A stretch of DNA of 42,193 bases from Bacillota bacterium (GCA_023404345.1 JAEYCB010000040.1:1-42193), one strand, 5' to 3'; positions 23,211-32,516 are shown, numbered from the stretch's first letter. Numbers and translations are program-made. Notes: generated by a model from the sequence alone, not told the origin.

Positions 23211-24524
23211 TCAGCTGCTTTTTTCCAGCGCTATGCACAGGGCGCGCGTGAAGTCCAGCTGATAGGCGCCAACCACGCCTTCCGGTTTTTCCACATTTGG
23301 ATCATAGGATGGAGAGGCTTCGTCCCAATGGGGATCATGCGCCAAAAACGGAGCCAGGTAGACGCGCTGGGGCAGCTCGCCCGCGACAGGAACGAAGGAA
23401 AGCCAGAAGGAGAAGTCCTGCGCGCCTTCTTTCTGCCAGGTCAGGACATTGCTGAGCACGCGCTGCCCGTCAGGGTCGACGAGGAAGAATCCCTGCCTGA
23501 GGAGCGTTTCGGCGCCTTCGCCGGAAAGCTGGCCCTCCATCTGGCCGCCTGTGTGTGTCAGATCGAAGCGGCTGATCGTCAGCGTCAGGTTGTCAAACGC
23601 AAATTCGCTCTGCACGGGACGGACGTGGGCGAGCTGGTCCGGGCCCAGCGTCACATCCAGCTCAAGGCTGATTTGTCCGGCAAGCTCGGCCCAGCCCAAC
23701 TCTCGGTAGGCCTGGGCGTAGATCTCCGAGCTGGGCCTGTCTGCCGTGGCGTTCAGGCTGTACGTTTCGGGACGGAACAGCTCCAGAGAAACGTAGCCGG
23801 TTTGATCGGTCACAAGGCGGTCGGAGGCTTCCGACACGTTCATGCCCTCGTAATCGCCGTAATCCACCAGCTGGGGCGAATGAATGGGGCGCCATACGGC
23901 GATGTCGATTCTCAGGGATGCTTCTCCTTCGGGAACCCGCGCCGTGCCAAGATACTTGCCCTGCCCGTCAAACGCATAGAGCGCCTCCGCCTCGTTGTAA
24001 GCTGAAACGCTCGTGGGAAGTGCGAGACCATCCAACGTACCGCCCAGCAGATATCCGGCGGTGCCGGCGCCTTCGGTGAACAGCGTACTTCGCGCAAGCG
24101 GACAGCCGTCGAGATACAGGCCGTCCACTGTGTACAGGAGCGTTTCTCCGGTGGGATTGGAAAGGGTGAAAGCGGTGTGCAGGGCGCTTCCGTCGTAGAG
24201 AAGCTCATCCACAGCAAGCACGCCCAGATCAGAGGCTGCAGTCTCATCCGGCGTCTGAATCCGGTCTGCCACATCTTTGGGAGCCGCCGCATCGCCGTAG
24301 AGCTCGCCCGCGATTCTCGACTGCACCAGCGCGTAGGCAAGACCCAGCATCGTGAGTGAGAGCGCCAGCACGAGAATCAGGGAAACGGACAGTTTCTTTT
24401 TCATGGGTCGTTCTCCTTTCGCTGCAGTGATGATTCGCCGGGCCAGAAAGGGATTTTCCTGCAGGCCGGAAAGCCGGTGGTCGATTGCGGATTGGAGAAG
24501 GCGCTTCATTTCATGGTCATTCAC
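23211..24524 (-). CDS. membrane-anchored probable anti-sigma factor
   Basis: The 437-residue protein has a ~40-residue cytosolic N-terminus (HEMKRLLQSAIDHRLSGLQ, plausible sigma-binding helices), one transmembrane segment (about 45-66) after KKK, and a large extracytoplasmic part of about 370 residues rich in beta-type sequence. I see no zinc-binding HxxxCxxC motif. The start is a GTG six bases after GGGGAG, overlapping the sigma factor stop, which indicates coupled, near-equimolar synthesis. Anti-sigma function is inferred from topology and gene order. The outer domain, unrecognised by me, would be the sensor. Clostridial DUF4179-type proteins have a similar plan. Confidence 0.72.
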   Translation of the reverse strand: MNDHEMKRLLQSAIDHRLSGLQENPFLARRIITAAKGERPMKKKLSVSLILVLALSLTMLGLAYALVQSRIAGELYGDAAAPKDVADRIQTPDETAASDLGVLAVDELLYDGSALHTAFTLSNPTGETLLYTVDGLYLDGCPLARSTLFTEGAGTAGYLLGGTLDGLALPTSVSAYNEAEALYAFDGQGKYLGTARVPEGEASLRIDIAVWRPIHSPQLVDYGDYEGMNVSEASDRLVTDQTGYVSLELFRPETYSLNATADRPSSEIYAQAYRELGWAELAGQISLELDVTLGPDQLAHVRPVQSEFAFDNLTLTISRFDLTHTGGQMEGQLSGEGAETLLRQGFFLVDPDGQRVLSNVLTWQKEGAQDFSFWLSFVPVAGELPQRVYLAPFLAHDPHWDEASPSYDPNVEKPEGVVGAYQLDFTRALCIALEKSS

Positions 24525-25041
24525 AGATATCTCCCCCTTCCAGCAGCGTGCGAAGCTTCCCTCTGGCACGCTTCAGCCTCCCGGATACCGACGATTGGGA
24601 GATGCCCAGCGAAACTGCAATTTCCGTTACGGTCATGTCCTGATAGTAATACAGGAGGATAACCTCCCGCAGTTTGCGCGGAAGCTGCATCACCTGCGTG
24701 ACGAGCGCTTCCTCCGCCTGTGTGAAGGGTTCCGCCGCCTGCGGCAGCAGGTCGGGGATATGGCGCGGGTCGATACGGCGCAGCCGGTGCGCGCGGCGAA
24801 GGTCGCAGCAGGTATTCATGGCGATTTTCATCAGCCACGTCTTTTCGCTGCATTCTCCGCGGAACGATGGCAAACTTCTGTAGGCCTTGAGGAAGGTCTC
24901 CTGCACCGCATCCTCTGCCAGCGCTCTGTCGCGCAGATAGAGAAAGCAGGTGCGAAGAAGCGGCTGCTGGTACTGGAGGACCAGACGTTCCAGTTCGTGG
25001 TTCGGGTCCCGAGCCTGATCAGGGCCCTTGATGCGGCTCAT
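24517..25041 (-). CDS. ECF-type RNA polymerase sigma factor
   Basis: The 174-residue protein has sigma region 2 (RDRALAEDAVQETFLKAYRSL, about 37-57) and region 4 (LPRKLREVILLYYYQDMTVTEIA...VSGRLKRARGKLR), with no region 1 or 3. It should direct RNA polymerase to a small regulon when released by the downstream anti-sigma protein. AAGGAGGTGA precedes the ATG. Likely autoregulated, but I could not fix its promoter. A sigma-A-dependent origin is equally possible. Confidence 0.92.
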   Translation of the reverse strand: MSRIKGPDQARDPNHELERLVLQYQQPLLRTCFLYLRDRALAEDAVQETFLKAYRSLPSFRGECSEKTWLMKIAMNTCCDLRRAHRLRRIDPRHIPDLLPQAAEPFTQAEEALVTQVMQLPRKLREVILLYYYQDMTVTEIAVSLGISQSSVSGRLKRARGKLRTLLEGGDICE

Positions 25042-25270
25042 GCGATTCCCTCACCTCCTTGCATCTGTATTGACGAAAACAAACTCAAAAAAATCGTATA
25101 ATCACATAACGGAAAATTACTTTTTTTATATGCGTCCGTCTGTTGCCTTACGGGGACGCGGGCCCCTTGGAACCATGCGTGTAAATTTCCGTATTTCCCC
25201 TGCCCAAGCGGGCGTGGGTATGCTATAATAAAAATGATTCCCAGAATATTAGCCGAAAGGAATTTTGCCG
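25042..25270. promoter_or_regulatory. divergent intergenic region; extended -10 promoter for the VanW gene
   Basis: TGC-TATAAT at 25221-25229 is an extended -10 for the plus-strand SH3-VanW gene; its -35 is poor. The rest of the gap holds an A+T-rich block (25090-25135) and a GC-rich stretch around 25145-25175, with no gene or clear ECF promoter. The sigma operon must start from the A+T-rich part. Confidence 0.5.
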
Positions 25271-26443
25271 ATGAGCATGTATCGACGCCTGACCGCTTTT
25301 TGTTTATGCCTGCTTCTGCTTGCGGGCGCTTTTTCCGTACAGGCAGAGGAGACTTCTGCGGGAGAGGACTCCGTGATGACTGCCGAGGAGGCTGAAGCCG
25401 CCGGGATTGAGGTAGAGGGCATGGCCACGGAGGACGAGGCAGAAACCGTAGCCGCCGACGCAGAGGATCAGCCGGCGAGCATAGAAGGCCTTACGCCGCT
25501 GTATACCACCAAGATCAAGCCCTTTGTGGCCACAGGCACAACGATCCGTATGCGGGCCTTGCAGGATGGGGAAAGCGACGTGGTATGTACCATCGATGCG
25601 GGCGAAACGATCACGGTTTACGAGGTGTATCCCTCCTATGTGCTGGCGGAGTACAATGGCTATGTAGGCTACGTTATCCGTACATGGGTAGATGAAAATA
25701 TGACAACCTTGGACCCTGAGAACACCCCGCCCTACGGAGTGGTAATGTCCAAGTATGTGGCTACGCTGACCGAAACGGCCAACATCTACGCTGAGCCGTC
25801 GCTCAGCGCCGAGATTAATGATATTCGCCCCGGTGCAGGAAGCAAGATCGCTATTCTGGACTTTGTGGATGGCTTCGCCAAGGTGCTGGTATGGCGAAGC
25901 TACGGGTACATCGATGCAAGGGTGCTGACCGACCTGGTGGTAGTGGCTCAGGGTGATGAGCCTCTTAGCAAGGAGACCCCCATTGCAGCATTTTGCAGCT
26001 TCTTCGAGTATAACACCGGCAGCGAAGGCAATGAGGGGCGCTGCAAGAACATCGTGCGCAGCTGCGAATCCATGACCCGCCTGATGCAGCCCGGCGAGAG
26101 CCTGGATTTCAATGCCCAGGTCGGCCCTTATAAGAAGAATAACGGCTACTTCCCCGCTCCGGTACTCATCGACGGTGGCAGTCAGCTGGGCTATGGCGGC
26201 GGTACCTGCCAGAGCAGCAGTACGCTGTACAATGCGATTCGCCAAGTGCCGGGCATCACGGTGCTGATGCGCCGGCCGCATGGACCGGGTTGCGCGCGCT
26301 ATCTGCCGATGCATCAGGATGCGGCAGTGGGAAATGACTCACTGAATTTGGTGTTCCGCAACGATTGCGAGTATCCCATCTACGTGTTGGCGGAGAGCAC
26401 CGGTGAGGGGGCCCTGTGCATCCAGATCTTCCGGGCGGACTAA
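25271..26443 (+). CDS. secreted SH3-like / VanW domain protein
   Basis: A signal peptide (FCLCLLLLAGAFSVQA-E) is followed by an acidic linker (about 30-75), two SH3-like repeats (about 78-155 and 160-225: TIRMRALQDGESDVV..., TANIYAEPSL...), and a C-terminal VanW domain (about 235-388) with MQPGESLDFNAQVGPY and GGGTCQSSSTLYNA. VanW proteins occur in cell-wall and glycopeptide-resistance contexts without a firm reaction. Isolated VanW in Clostridia is not evidence of vancomycin resistance. ATG at 25271 is preferred; a TTG six bases earlier is possible. The product is 390 residues and probably acts at the cell wall. Confidence 0.88.
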   Translation: MSMYRRLTAFCLCLLLLAGAFSVQAEETSAGEDSVMTAEEAEAAGIEVEGMATEDEAETVAADAEDQPASIEGLTPLYTTKIKPFVATGTTIRMRALQDGESDVVCTIDAGETITVYEVYPSYVLAEYNGYVGYVIRTWVDENMTTLDPENTPPYGVVMSKYVATLTETANIYAEPSLSAEINDIRPGAGSKIAILDFVDGFAKVLVWRSYGYIDARVLTDLVVVAQGDEPLSKETPIAAFCSFFEYNTGSEGNEGRCKNIVRSCESMTRLMQPGESLDFNAQVGPYKKNNGYFPAPVLIDGGSQLGYGGGTCQSSSTLYNAIRQVPGITVLMRRPHGPGCARYLPMHQDAAVGNDSLNLVFRNDCEYPIYVLAESTGEGALCIQIFRAD

Positions 26444-26458
26444 GGAGGAGAAGCGAAA

Positions 26459-27607
26459 ATGAACATCAGACCACTGGGCGCGACCGGTATCCGCGTGAGC
26501 GAAATCGGTATGGGATGCGAGGGGTTTATCGGAAAAACCCGGCAGGAGGTGCGGACGTTTCTGGACGAGATGGAGCGCGCGGGCGCTAACCTGATCGACC
26601 TGTATTCCCCGGAGCCGGAAATGCGATCGGCTCTGGGCGAAGCGATGGAAGGACGCCGGGAAAGCTTCGTGCTCCAGGCACATCTGTGCACAATATGGAA
26701 AAATGGGCAGTATGAGCGTACCCGCGACATCGGCGAGGTGCGTGAAAGCTTTGAGGATCAGCTTAAGCGTTTGGGAACCACATGGGTGGATATTGCCATG
26801 ATCCACTATGTAGATTCGGAAAGTGACTGGAACGCCGTGGAGAACGGCGAGGTGATGCGCTATGCGCAGGAACTCAAGCGGGAGGGACGTGCGCGGGCGA
26901 TCGGCCTGTCCAGCCACAACCCTGCGGCGGCGCGGCTTGCGGTGGAAAGTGGAAAAATTGATGTGCTGATGTTCAGCGTCAATCCCTGCTATGATTTGCT
27001 GCCCGCCAATGAGGATGTGGAGCGCCTTTGGGCGGCCGAGAGCTACGCTGGGCCACTTGTCAACATGGACCCGGAACGTGAAGCGCTCTACGAGGCGTGC
27101 CAACGGCGGAGCGTGGGCATCACGGTGATGAAGGCATTTGGTGGAGGAGACCTGCTAAATGCAGCACTTTCACCTGCGGGCAAGGCGCTGACGCCTCTTG
27201 AATGTCTGCATTATGCGCTCACGCGTCCGGCGGTGGCTGCGGTGTTGTGCGGTGCGCGCACGCTGGACCAGCTGAAAGACGGCCTGGCCTATGAGATCGC
27301 TGAGCCGGAGGAAAAAGACTATGCGGCGGCACTGGCTGCCTTGCCTAAAATCAGCTGGCAGGGACACTGCATGTACTGTGGCCACTGTGCACCCTGCCCC
27401 AGCGGTATTTCCGTGGCGGATGTGACCAAGTTTTTGAACCTGGCCCGCGCGCAGGGAGAGATTCCGGAAACCGTGCGGGAACATTATCGTGCTCTTGCGC
27501 ACCATGCCGGCGAGTGTGTGCAGTGCGCCGCATGCGAAAAGCGCTGCCCCTTTGGGGTATCTGTGAGGGAGAACATGGTACGGGCAAAGGAGATATTTGG
27601 ATACTAA
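26459..27607 (+). CDS. aldo/keto reductase with C-terminal 4Fe-4S domain
   Basis: The 382-residue protein has an AKR barrel (RPLGATGIRVSEIGMGCEG at the start) and a C-terminal ferredoxin-like part with CMYCGHCAPCP and CVQCAACEKRCPFG, enough cysteines for two 4Fe-4S clusters. The catalytic Tyr/His appear in LIDLYSPEP and MIHYVDS, but the segment that normally carries the AKR lysine reads VLQAHLC, without it; I believe this is a trait of this subfamily. AAGGAGGAG precedes the ATG. It lies 15 bases after the VanW gene, so the two may be cotranscribed. Substrate unknown. Confidence 0.88.
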   Translation: MNIRPLGATGIRVSEIGMGCEGFIGKTRQEVRTFLDEMERAGANLIDLYSPEPEMRSALGEAMEGRRESFVLQAHLCTIWKNGQYERTRDIGEVRESFEDQLKRLGTTWVDIAMIHYVDSESDWNAVENGEVMRYAQELKREGRARAIGLSSHNPAAARLAVESGKIDVLMFSVNPCYDLLPANEDVERLWAAESYAGPLVNMDPEREALYEACQRRSVGITVMKAFGGGDLLNAALSPAGKALTPLECLHYALTRPAVAAVLCGARTLDQLKDGLAYEIAEPEEKDYAAALAALPKISWQGHCMYCGHCAPCPSGISVADVTKFLNLARAQGEIPETVREHYRALAHHAGECVQCAACEKRCPFGVSVRENMVRAKEIFGY

Positions 27608-27613
27608 AGAATC

Positions 27614-27641
27614 GGGGCGCGGACGATTGCCGTGCCCCTTT
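27614..27641 (+). terminator. terminator after the aldo/keto reductase gene
   Basis: GGGGCGCGG pairs with CCGTGCCCC (one G-U, 7-base loop) followed by TTT, seven bases after the stop codon. Confidence 0.6.
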
Positions 27642-27731
27642 GGCATGCCGGAAATGTTTGAGCGGAAGGTAGAAAGCCGGCTCGGAAGGCTGAATTCGAG
27701 AAACCTTTCCAAAGATGACATCGGGAATATC

Positions 27732-27771
27732 AAAGACCGCCCCGTAGCCCATCGGCCACCCGGCGGTCTTT
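27732..27771. terminator. bidirectional terminator between convergent genes
   Basis: AAAGACCGCC pairs perfectly with GGCGGTCTTT across a 20-base loop, with short A/T runs on both sides. It sits 15 bases from the end of the minus-strand lipoprotein gene. Confidence 0.7.
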
Positions 27772-27786
27772 GTGTTTCGGAGAACT

Positions 27787-28365
27787 TCACGCTCCGGTAT
27801 TGGTCTGCGGCTGAGACACCATTGCATTGCCACTGCCTGTGATGGAACTTCCGATATCCAGCACCTGCGTCTGCAATTCTTCAAAGGTGATCTGTCCATT
27901 ATCCAGACTTTCGCGCAGCTGGTCAATCTTATTCATGATGGCTTCGTCGTCGGTTACGTGCACGGCAGTGATGGTCTTGTCCATTGCCTCAACACGGGAT
28001 TTGACCATTTCCACCAAGCGGTCGGTTAAACCGCCCTGATACTGGGCATCATACGATACGCCCACCAGTGCGATGTTGCCGGCCACTACCGCTTCGGCAT
28101 CGTCCAGCTCGCTGAGTTTTTCCACTTCTTCGCTTACATCATCGCTAAGACGCCGCGCGTCCTCCACCGTGTTGACACCAGCCGGTTGGGCGGTGACAGA
28201 GGGCATGGCACTTGCTGTGGGCACCTGCGTGGCTTGCGGCGTGGCAGAGGGTGTTACGCTGGCGCTGGGAGCTGGGCTGGGCAGGGTATCGGCATTGCTG
28301 GCGCAAGCGGAGAACAGCGCCAGGCCGAGCAGGGAGATTACCACAAGGGTCCAAGTTTTTTTCAA
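27787..28365 (-). CDS. YhcN/YlaJ-type sporulation lipoprotein
   Basis: The 192-residue protein has a lipoprotein signal with lipobox LFSAC (about 17-21), then a low-complexity Ser/Pro/Thr/Ala linker to about 60, then a domain with DDAEAVVAGNIALVGVSYDAQ and VKSRVEAMDKTITAVHVTDDE, characteristic of the YhcN/YlaJ family found on spore or forespore membranes. The start is a TTG nine bases after AGGAGG; it gives MKKTWTLV and the only sensible signal peptide. The family link implies endospore formation. Confidence 0.85.
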   Translation of the reverse strand: MKKTWTLVVISLLGLALFSACASNADTLPSPAPSASVTPSATPQATQVPTASAMPSVTAQPAGVNTVEDARRLSDDVSEEVEKLSELDDAEAVVAGNIALVGVSYDAQYQGGLTDRLVEMVKSRVEAMDKTITAVHVTDDEAIMNKIDQLRESLDNGQITFEELQTQVLDIGSSITGSGNAMVSQPQTNTGA

Positions 28366-28443
28366 TGCTGTTCGCCTCCTCGCGGCTATTGTGTGCAGGA
28401 GCGGGGAGGCGAATGTACGACAACTCTTCCCAGCGGGCGAGGC

Positions 28444-29466
28444 TCAGCCCTGACGGTCCAATGAACGAATACGCCCGCAGATGAGGTTTGTTACGTCCCC
28501 TGCAAGCTGAATCAGACGAGGGTCGGTGAGCATATCCAGACGCTGGTCCATCCTGCTGGAGATAGCACTGATCAGATAGGGCGACCCGGTCAGAGACTGC
28601 TCAATGAGGCCAAACAGAGGGGCTTCCATCGCATCGGTAAACACGCAGGCTGCCCGGATGACGCCGCCATCTACTTTGAGCTTGACCGTAACCTGTCCCC
28701 AGGGGAAGCGTTCCGACACGCTGAAAGTGGAAGCCATTGCCTCCGGGTAAATCCATTTTGGATCGGAAAAACGCACCGTGAGCGCAGCGATAGACTGGGC
28801 ATCCAAAATTCGTTCATCCAGCCAGGCAGGCTGTGCGCCATAGGTGCGGGCAAAGGCCCAGTAGAGGGACTGTTCGAGCTCATCAATAGAAATGGCAGGA
28901 TTCAGAGCCCGCAGGTTGACAGTGTGCGCTGCCGTATCCGATGGATTAGGGGCGGCAAGATCGCCGCCTCCGGTTGATAAAAATTGCGCCATCTGATCCA
29001 AGTCTGTATCCACATACAGCGTGCCATGGTGCAGCGCCGCCGAACCAGCCTTAAAATAGGCATTGGCGCTGAAACGGCGCCCCGCTGCAAACAGATCCCC
29101 CCGGCCCATGGCCTGCGCCTGGATGCCGAACGCACCTGCTGCCATCCCAAGGATGCTGAGCTGGCGGGTAATGTCAAACGCTGCTTTTGGAAGGATAAAG
29201 CTGAAATTCAAAGCGCCCTTGTCCTGATAGACCGATCCTCCGCCGCTAAGCCGCCTGGCAATATGACCACCGGCGCTTAAAAAAGGGTCCACCCGGCATT
29301 CATACAACGGGTTCTGGCATCGTCCGATGGAAATGCAACGATCATTTTGCCATAGGTAGAGGATGGCCGTCTCCTCCGGAAGCGTATCCATAAGGTGCTT
29401 CTCAATGGCCAGGTTGCGATAAGGATCGCCTCCCAGGGCGATCAGGCAGGCGGTACGTCGAATCAT
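28444..29466 (-). CDS. lplA: lipoate-protein ligase A homologue
   Basis: The 340-residue protein shows the ligase catalytic domain: RRLSGGGSVYQDKGALNFSF (71-90), and ANAYFKAGSAALHHGTLYV, where HHGTL is diagnostic, plus a C-terminal accessory domain (FSDPKWIYPEAMASTFS...). The lysine that binds the lipoyl-adenylate carboxylate (in GRK-type motifs; Lys133 of E. coli LplA) is arginine here (GRRFSANA, Arg131). It may be a divergent or altered-function ligase. The ribosome binding site is weak (GGAAG). No lipoyl-domain or glycine cleavage gene is nearby. Confidence 0.86.
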   Translation of the reverse strand: MIRRTACLIALGGDPYRNLAIEKHLMDTLPEETAILYLWQNDRCISIGRCQNPLYECRVDPFLSAGGHIARRLSGGGSVYQDKGALNFSFILPKAAFDITRQLSILGMAAGAFGIQAQAMGRGDLFAAGRRFSANAYFKAGSAALHHGTLYVDTDLDQMAQFLSTGGGDLAAPNPSDTAAHTVNLRALNPAISIDELEQSLYWAFARTYGAQPAWLDERILDAQSIAALTVRFSDPKWIYPEAMASTFSVSERFPWGQVTVKLKVDGGVIRAACVFTDAMEAPLFGLIEQSLTGSPYLISAISSRMDQRLDMLTDPRLIQLAGDVTNLICGRIRSLDRQG

Positions 29467-29576
29467 CTGCTTCCACGGCCTTTCTGAGAGTGGTCATCCA
29501 AATGCTTTCAAAATGTTTTATTTCGGCATAGGCAAAGGATTTTCCTGCGTGAAGGGACGTATTCCTTGCTTTTGAC

Positions 29577-29616
29577 AAAAAAAGCGGCACGCGCACGAGG
29601 GGGTTGCGCGTGCCGC
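29577..29616 (-). terminator. terminator of the ferric/spermidine-type ABC operon
   Basis: GCGGCACGCGCA pairs perfectly with TGCGCGTGCCGC around a 9-base loop, followed on the minus strand by a run of seven T. It lies 38 bases past the ATPase stop. Confidence 0.92.
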
Positions 29617-29653
29617 AGAGAACAGGCGCCCGCTGCGCCGTTTTGCAGGAGAA

Positions 29654-30733
29654 TCAGGTAAGAATTTTGCGGAAGTCATTGCCGGGGCCTTGTTCGTCGT
29701 AGACCAGGAATTCACGCACGGTGAGGGATACCTGGTTGCCGGCCCGTACATCCATGCTGTCATAAGGGTCGGCGATGACGCGCAGCTCCTTGCCGCCGCC
29801 CAGATCCACCCGGCAGTCATTGACATCACCAAGATAGAAATGGCTCTTGATGGTGCCGCTGAGCGTACCTTCGCCTGCAGAGGCATATTTCACATGCTCG
29901 GGACGTATGCCCACGATTACGCGGCCTTTCTTATCGCCCTCATAGGGAATGCGCTGGCCGCAGCCATCCAGCTGGATGCAGCCGGCCTTGACTTCGCCCT
30001 CCAAAAACTCGATTTTGCCCACGAAGTCAGCCACAAAGGGGTTGGCGGGCTGAGTGTAGATATCGCGCGGCGCACCGACTTGCTGAATGATACCGCGGTT
30101 GATGACCACGATGCGGTCGCTCATGGCCATGGCTTCGGTTTGATCATGAGTGACGTAAAGCACGGTGATGCCGGATTCGCGCTGAATCTCTTTGATTTCA
30201 AAGCGCATGCTCTCGCGTAGCTTGGCATCCAGGTTGGAAAGCGGCTCATCCAAAAGCAGCAGGGCGGGCTCAGCCACCAGAGCGCGCGCCAGGGCTACGC
30301 GCTGCTGCTGGCCGCCGGAAAGCTGGCTGGGAATACGCTGCGCATATTGCATCAAGTGCACCATGCCAAGCACGCGGTCTACCTTATTTTGGATGGTGTC
30401 CTTATCTAGCTTTTTAATGCGCAGAGGATAGGCCACGTTGTCAAACACGGTCATATGCGGCCATACGGCATAGCTTTGGAACACCATGCCGATATCGCGC
30501 TTTTCGGGCGGGATAAACACCTTGTCGCTGGAAACGATGCGCTCATCAAACTTTACGCAGCCGCTGGTGGGCTTCTCAAAGCCGGCGATGATACGAAGCA
30601 TGGTGGTTTTACCACAGCCCGACGGCCCCAACAAGGTGATAAATTCTCCATTTTGAAAAACTGCGTCGAAATTTTCCAAAACCACGGTATTGCCGAAGCT
30701 TTTGGTCACATTTTGAATGGTTACGCTGGACAT
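29654..30733 (-). CDS. ABC transporter ATP-binding protein (Fe3+/spermidine type)
   Basis: The 359 residues have Walker A GPSGCGKTT (36-44), Q-loop FQSYAVWPHMTV, signature LSGGQQQR (138-145), Walker B LLLLDEPLSNLD (158-169), H-loop VTHDQTEAMA, and a C-terminal TOBE-like domain (about 240-350) typical of PotA/FbpC. It powers the permease encoded 33 bases upstream. Whether the cargo is ferric iron, polyamine or an organophosphonate cannot be told from the ATPase. Confidence 0.92.
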   Translation of the reverse strand: MSSVTIQNVTKSFGNTVVLENFDAVFQNGEFITLLGPSGCGKTTMLRIIAGFEKPTSGCVKFDERIVSSDKVFIPPEKRDIGMVFQSYAVWPHMTVFDNVAYPLRIKKLDKDTIQNKVDRVLGMVHLMQYAQRIPSQLSGGQQQRVALARALVAEPALLLLDEPLSNLDAKLRESMRFEIKEIQRESGITVLYVTHDQTEAMAMSDRIVVINRGIIQQVGAPRDIYTQPANPFVADFVGKIEFLEGEVKAGCIQLDGCGQRIPYEGDKKGRVIVGIRPEHVKYASAGEGTLSGTIKSHFYLGDVNDCRVDLGGGKELRVIADPYDSMDVRAGNQVSLTVREFLVYDEQGPGNDFRKILT

Positions 30734-30766
30734 GGTTCCAACTCCTTTATCGAAAATGCGGGCACA

Positions 30767-32500
30767 TCAGATGGAGAACTCGCCCTTGGTGAGTTTGTTG
30801 AGAATAAAGTTGAGCGCTACGACCACCAGCAGAATGCCGAACGCCATAGCAGAAGCCTGCTGCTGACTGGTGTAGGTCCAGTAGTAGTGCAGCATATAGC
30901 CGATCACCTGAGTATCACGGCTATAGAGCAGCGTGGACATGGACAGCTCGTAGAAGCAGGGGATGAAGATTAAGAACCAACCTGCTGCGATGGAGGGGAA
31001 AATCAGCGGAACCGTGACCTTGAACATCGTGCGCAGCCATCCCGCACCCGATGCCTGGGAGCTTTCCTCCAGCGACACATGAATCTGGCTCATGGCCGAC
31101 ACTACCGTTCGCATGCCCATCATCAGATATTTGATCAGGTAGGCGATGATCATGATGGCAGCGGTATTGTACAGGTTGATGCCGAATTTTCCATTCATGG
31201 TCATGATCAGGCCCAGGGCGATAACCACACTGGGCGTGCCGGACCCCAAGGTGATCAGAAAATCTGGAATCTTACGGCCCCTAACGCGGGTGCGTTGCAG
31301 CAGGTAGGCCATAGTAAAGGAAATGACAATACCGATGGTGGCTGCCGCCGCTGCGAAAGTGATGGAGTTAATCAGGCTTTCGATAATATCGCTTCGGCTG
31401 AATATCTTGGTCCAGTGCATGGTGGTAAAGTTGTTGGCTTCAAACAATCCCTTGCCAAGATTCTTTTTGACCGAAGTGGTGGCGATGGTGATGAAGGGGA
31501 TCACGATAACGATGATGGAGAACAGGCTAACCAGCACTGTGGTAAGTCCACGCCATTTGCCCAGATCCACAATATTAGGACGCGTGGATTTTCCGGAAAC
31601 GGTGATGTACTGCTTGCGGGCAACGACAACATCAGAGATATAGAGGATGATGATGGCCATAATCATCAGGAACACAGCCAATCCCGTAGCGTCGTTGATA
31701 CCGGCTTGCCCCAGACCCATGTACTCCACAATGCGGGTGGTGACGGTGTGTACCTTGCCCGGCGCACCTACGATAGAGGGAATGCCATAACAGCTGGCTG
31801 CGCACACAAACACTAGCAGAGCGCCCGCAATGAGGCTGGGCGTCATCATGGGCAAGGTGATGGTGGCCACGGTCTTGAACGGTGAAGCGCCGCTGATGCG
31901 AGCCGCCTCCTCAAGAGAGGGGTCCATTTTTTCCATGGCGCGTGAAATGGTAATGAAGGCATAGGGATAATAGAACGTGGTCAACACCCAGATCATGCCG
32001 GCAATCGTGTAGATATTCAGCGGGCCGGTACGGGCGTCAATATTGAGAAGTCCGCGCAGGAACACATTGATGGTGCCTGCGTTCTGGTTGAGCAGCCGGG
32101 TCCAGGCCATGGCACCCAGATAGGGCGGCACCATGTAGGTGAGGACAAACAGGCTGCGGAAAAACTTTTTGCCGTACATGTTGGTGCGTCCTACCAGCCA
32201 TGCCAGCGGGAAAGCCAGCACCGTGCCCAGCACCATGGTGGCCGCGGCGGCGATGAGCGTATTGCAAAGCGCACCCCAGTTCATTTCGTAGGTATAGAGG
32301 CGCGTAAATGTCGACAGTGAGAACGTGGATTCCGGGAAGAATGCCTTATAAAGCATGTAGACCAGCGGGAATACCTGGAATACCAGCAAAAATGCCACAA
32401 TGGCAAGGATAATCAGCCATTTGACGTCGAAATAAAAGCGCCTCTGTGGCAAGGCGGATTTGATGGGCGCGGTTTGTTGTGCCATACTGGACCTCCCCAA
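30767..32500 (-). CDS. ABC transporter permease, two fused domains (FbpB-like)
   Basis: At 577 residues with about twelve hydrophobic segments and two EAA-type loops (MEKMDPSLEEAARISGASPF near 195-215 and ISQ/HVSLEESSQASGAGWLR near 490-510), this is a fused permease dimer as in FbpB/SfuB iron transporters. Polyamine systems use two separate permeases, so the fusion favours the iron or 2-aminoethylphosphonate branch. Second gene of the operon, separated from the binding-protein gene by 57 bases that contain a very strong hairpin. Confidence 0.92.
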   Translation of the reverse strand: MGRSSMAQQTAPIKSALPQRRFYFDVKWLIILAIVAFLLVFQVFPLVYMLYKAFFPESTFSLSTFTRLYTYEMNWGALCNTLIAAAATMVLGTVLAFPLAWLVGRTNMYGKKFFRSLFVLTYMVPPYLGAMAWTRLLNQNAGTINVFLRGLLNIDARTGPLNIYTIAGMIWVLTTFYYPYAFITISRAMEKMDPSLEEAARISGASPFKTVATITLPMMTPSLIAGALLVFVCAASCYGIPSIVGAPGKVHTVTTRIVEYMGLGQAGINDATGLAVFLMIMAIIILYISDVVVARKQYITVSGKSTRPNIVDLGKWRGLTTVLVSLFSIIVIVIPFITIATTSVKKNLGKGLFEANNFTTMHWTKIFSRSDIIESLINSITFAAAAATIGIVISFTMAYLLQRTRVRGRKIPDFLITLGSGTPSVVIALGLIMTMNGKFGINLYNTAAIMIIAYLIKYLMMGMRTVVSAMSQIHVSLEESSQASGAGWLRTMFKVTVPLIFPSIAAGWFLIFIPCFYELSMSTLLYSRDTQVIGYMLHYYWTYTSQQQASAMAFGILLVVVALNFILNKLTKGEFSI

Positions 32501-32516
32501 GGCGTAGATGGAAGGA

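Noticed and set aside
25271..26443. VanW gene as evidence of a vancomycin resistance cluster
   Set aside because: No vanA/B ligase, vanH, vanX or vanRS gene is near, and stand-alone VanW domains are common in Clostridia.
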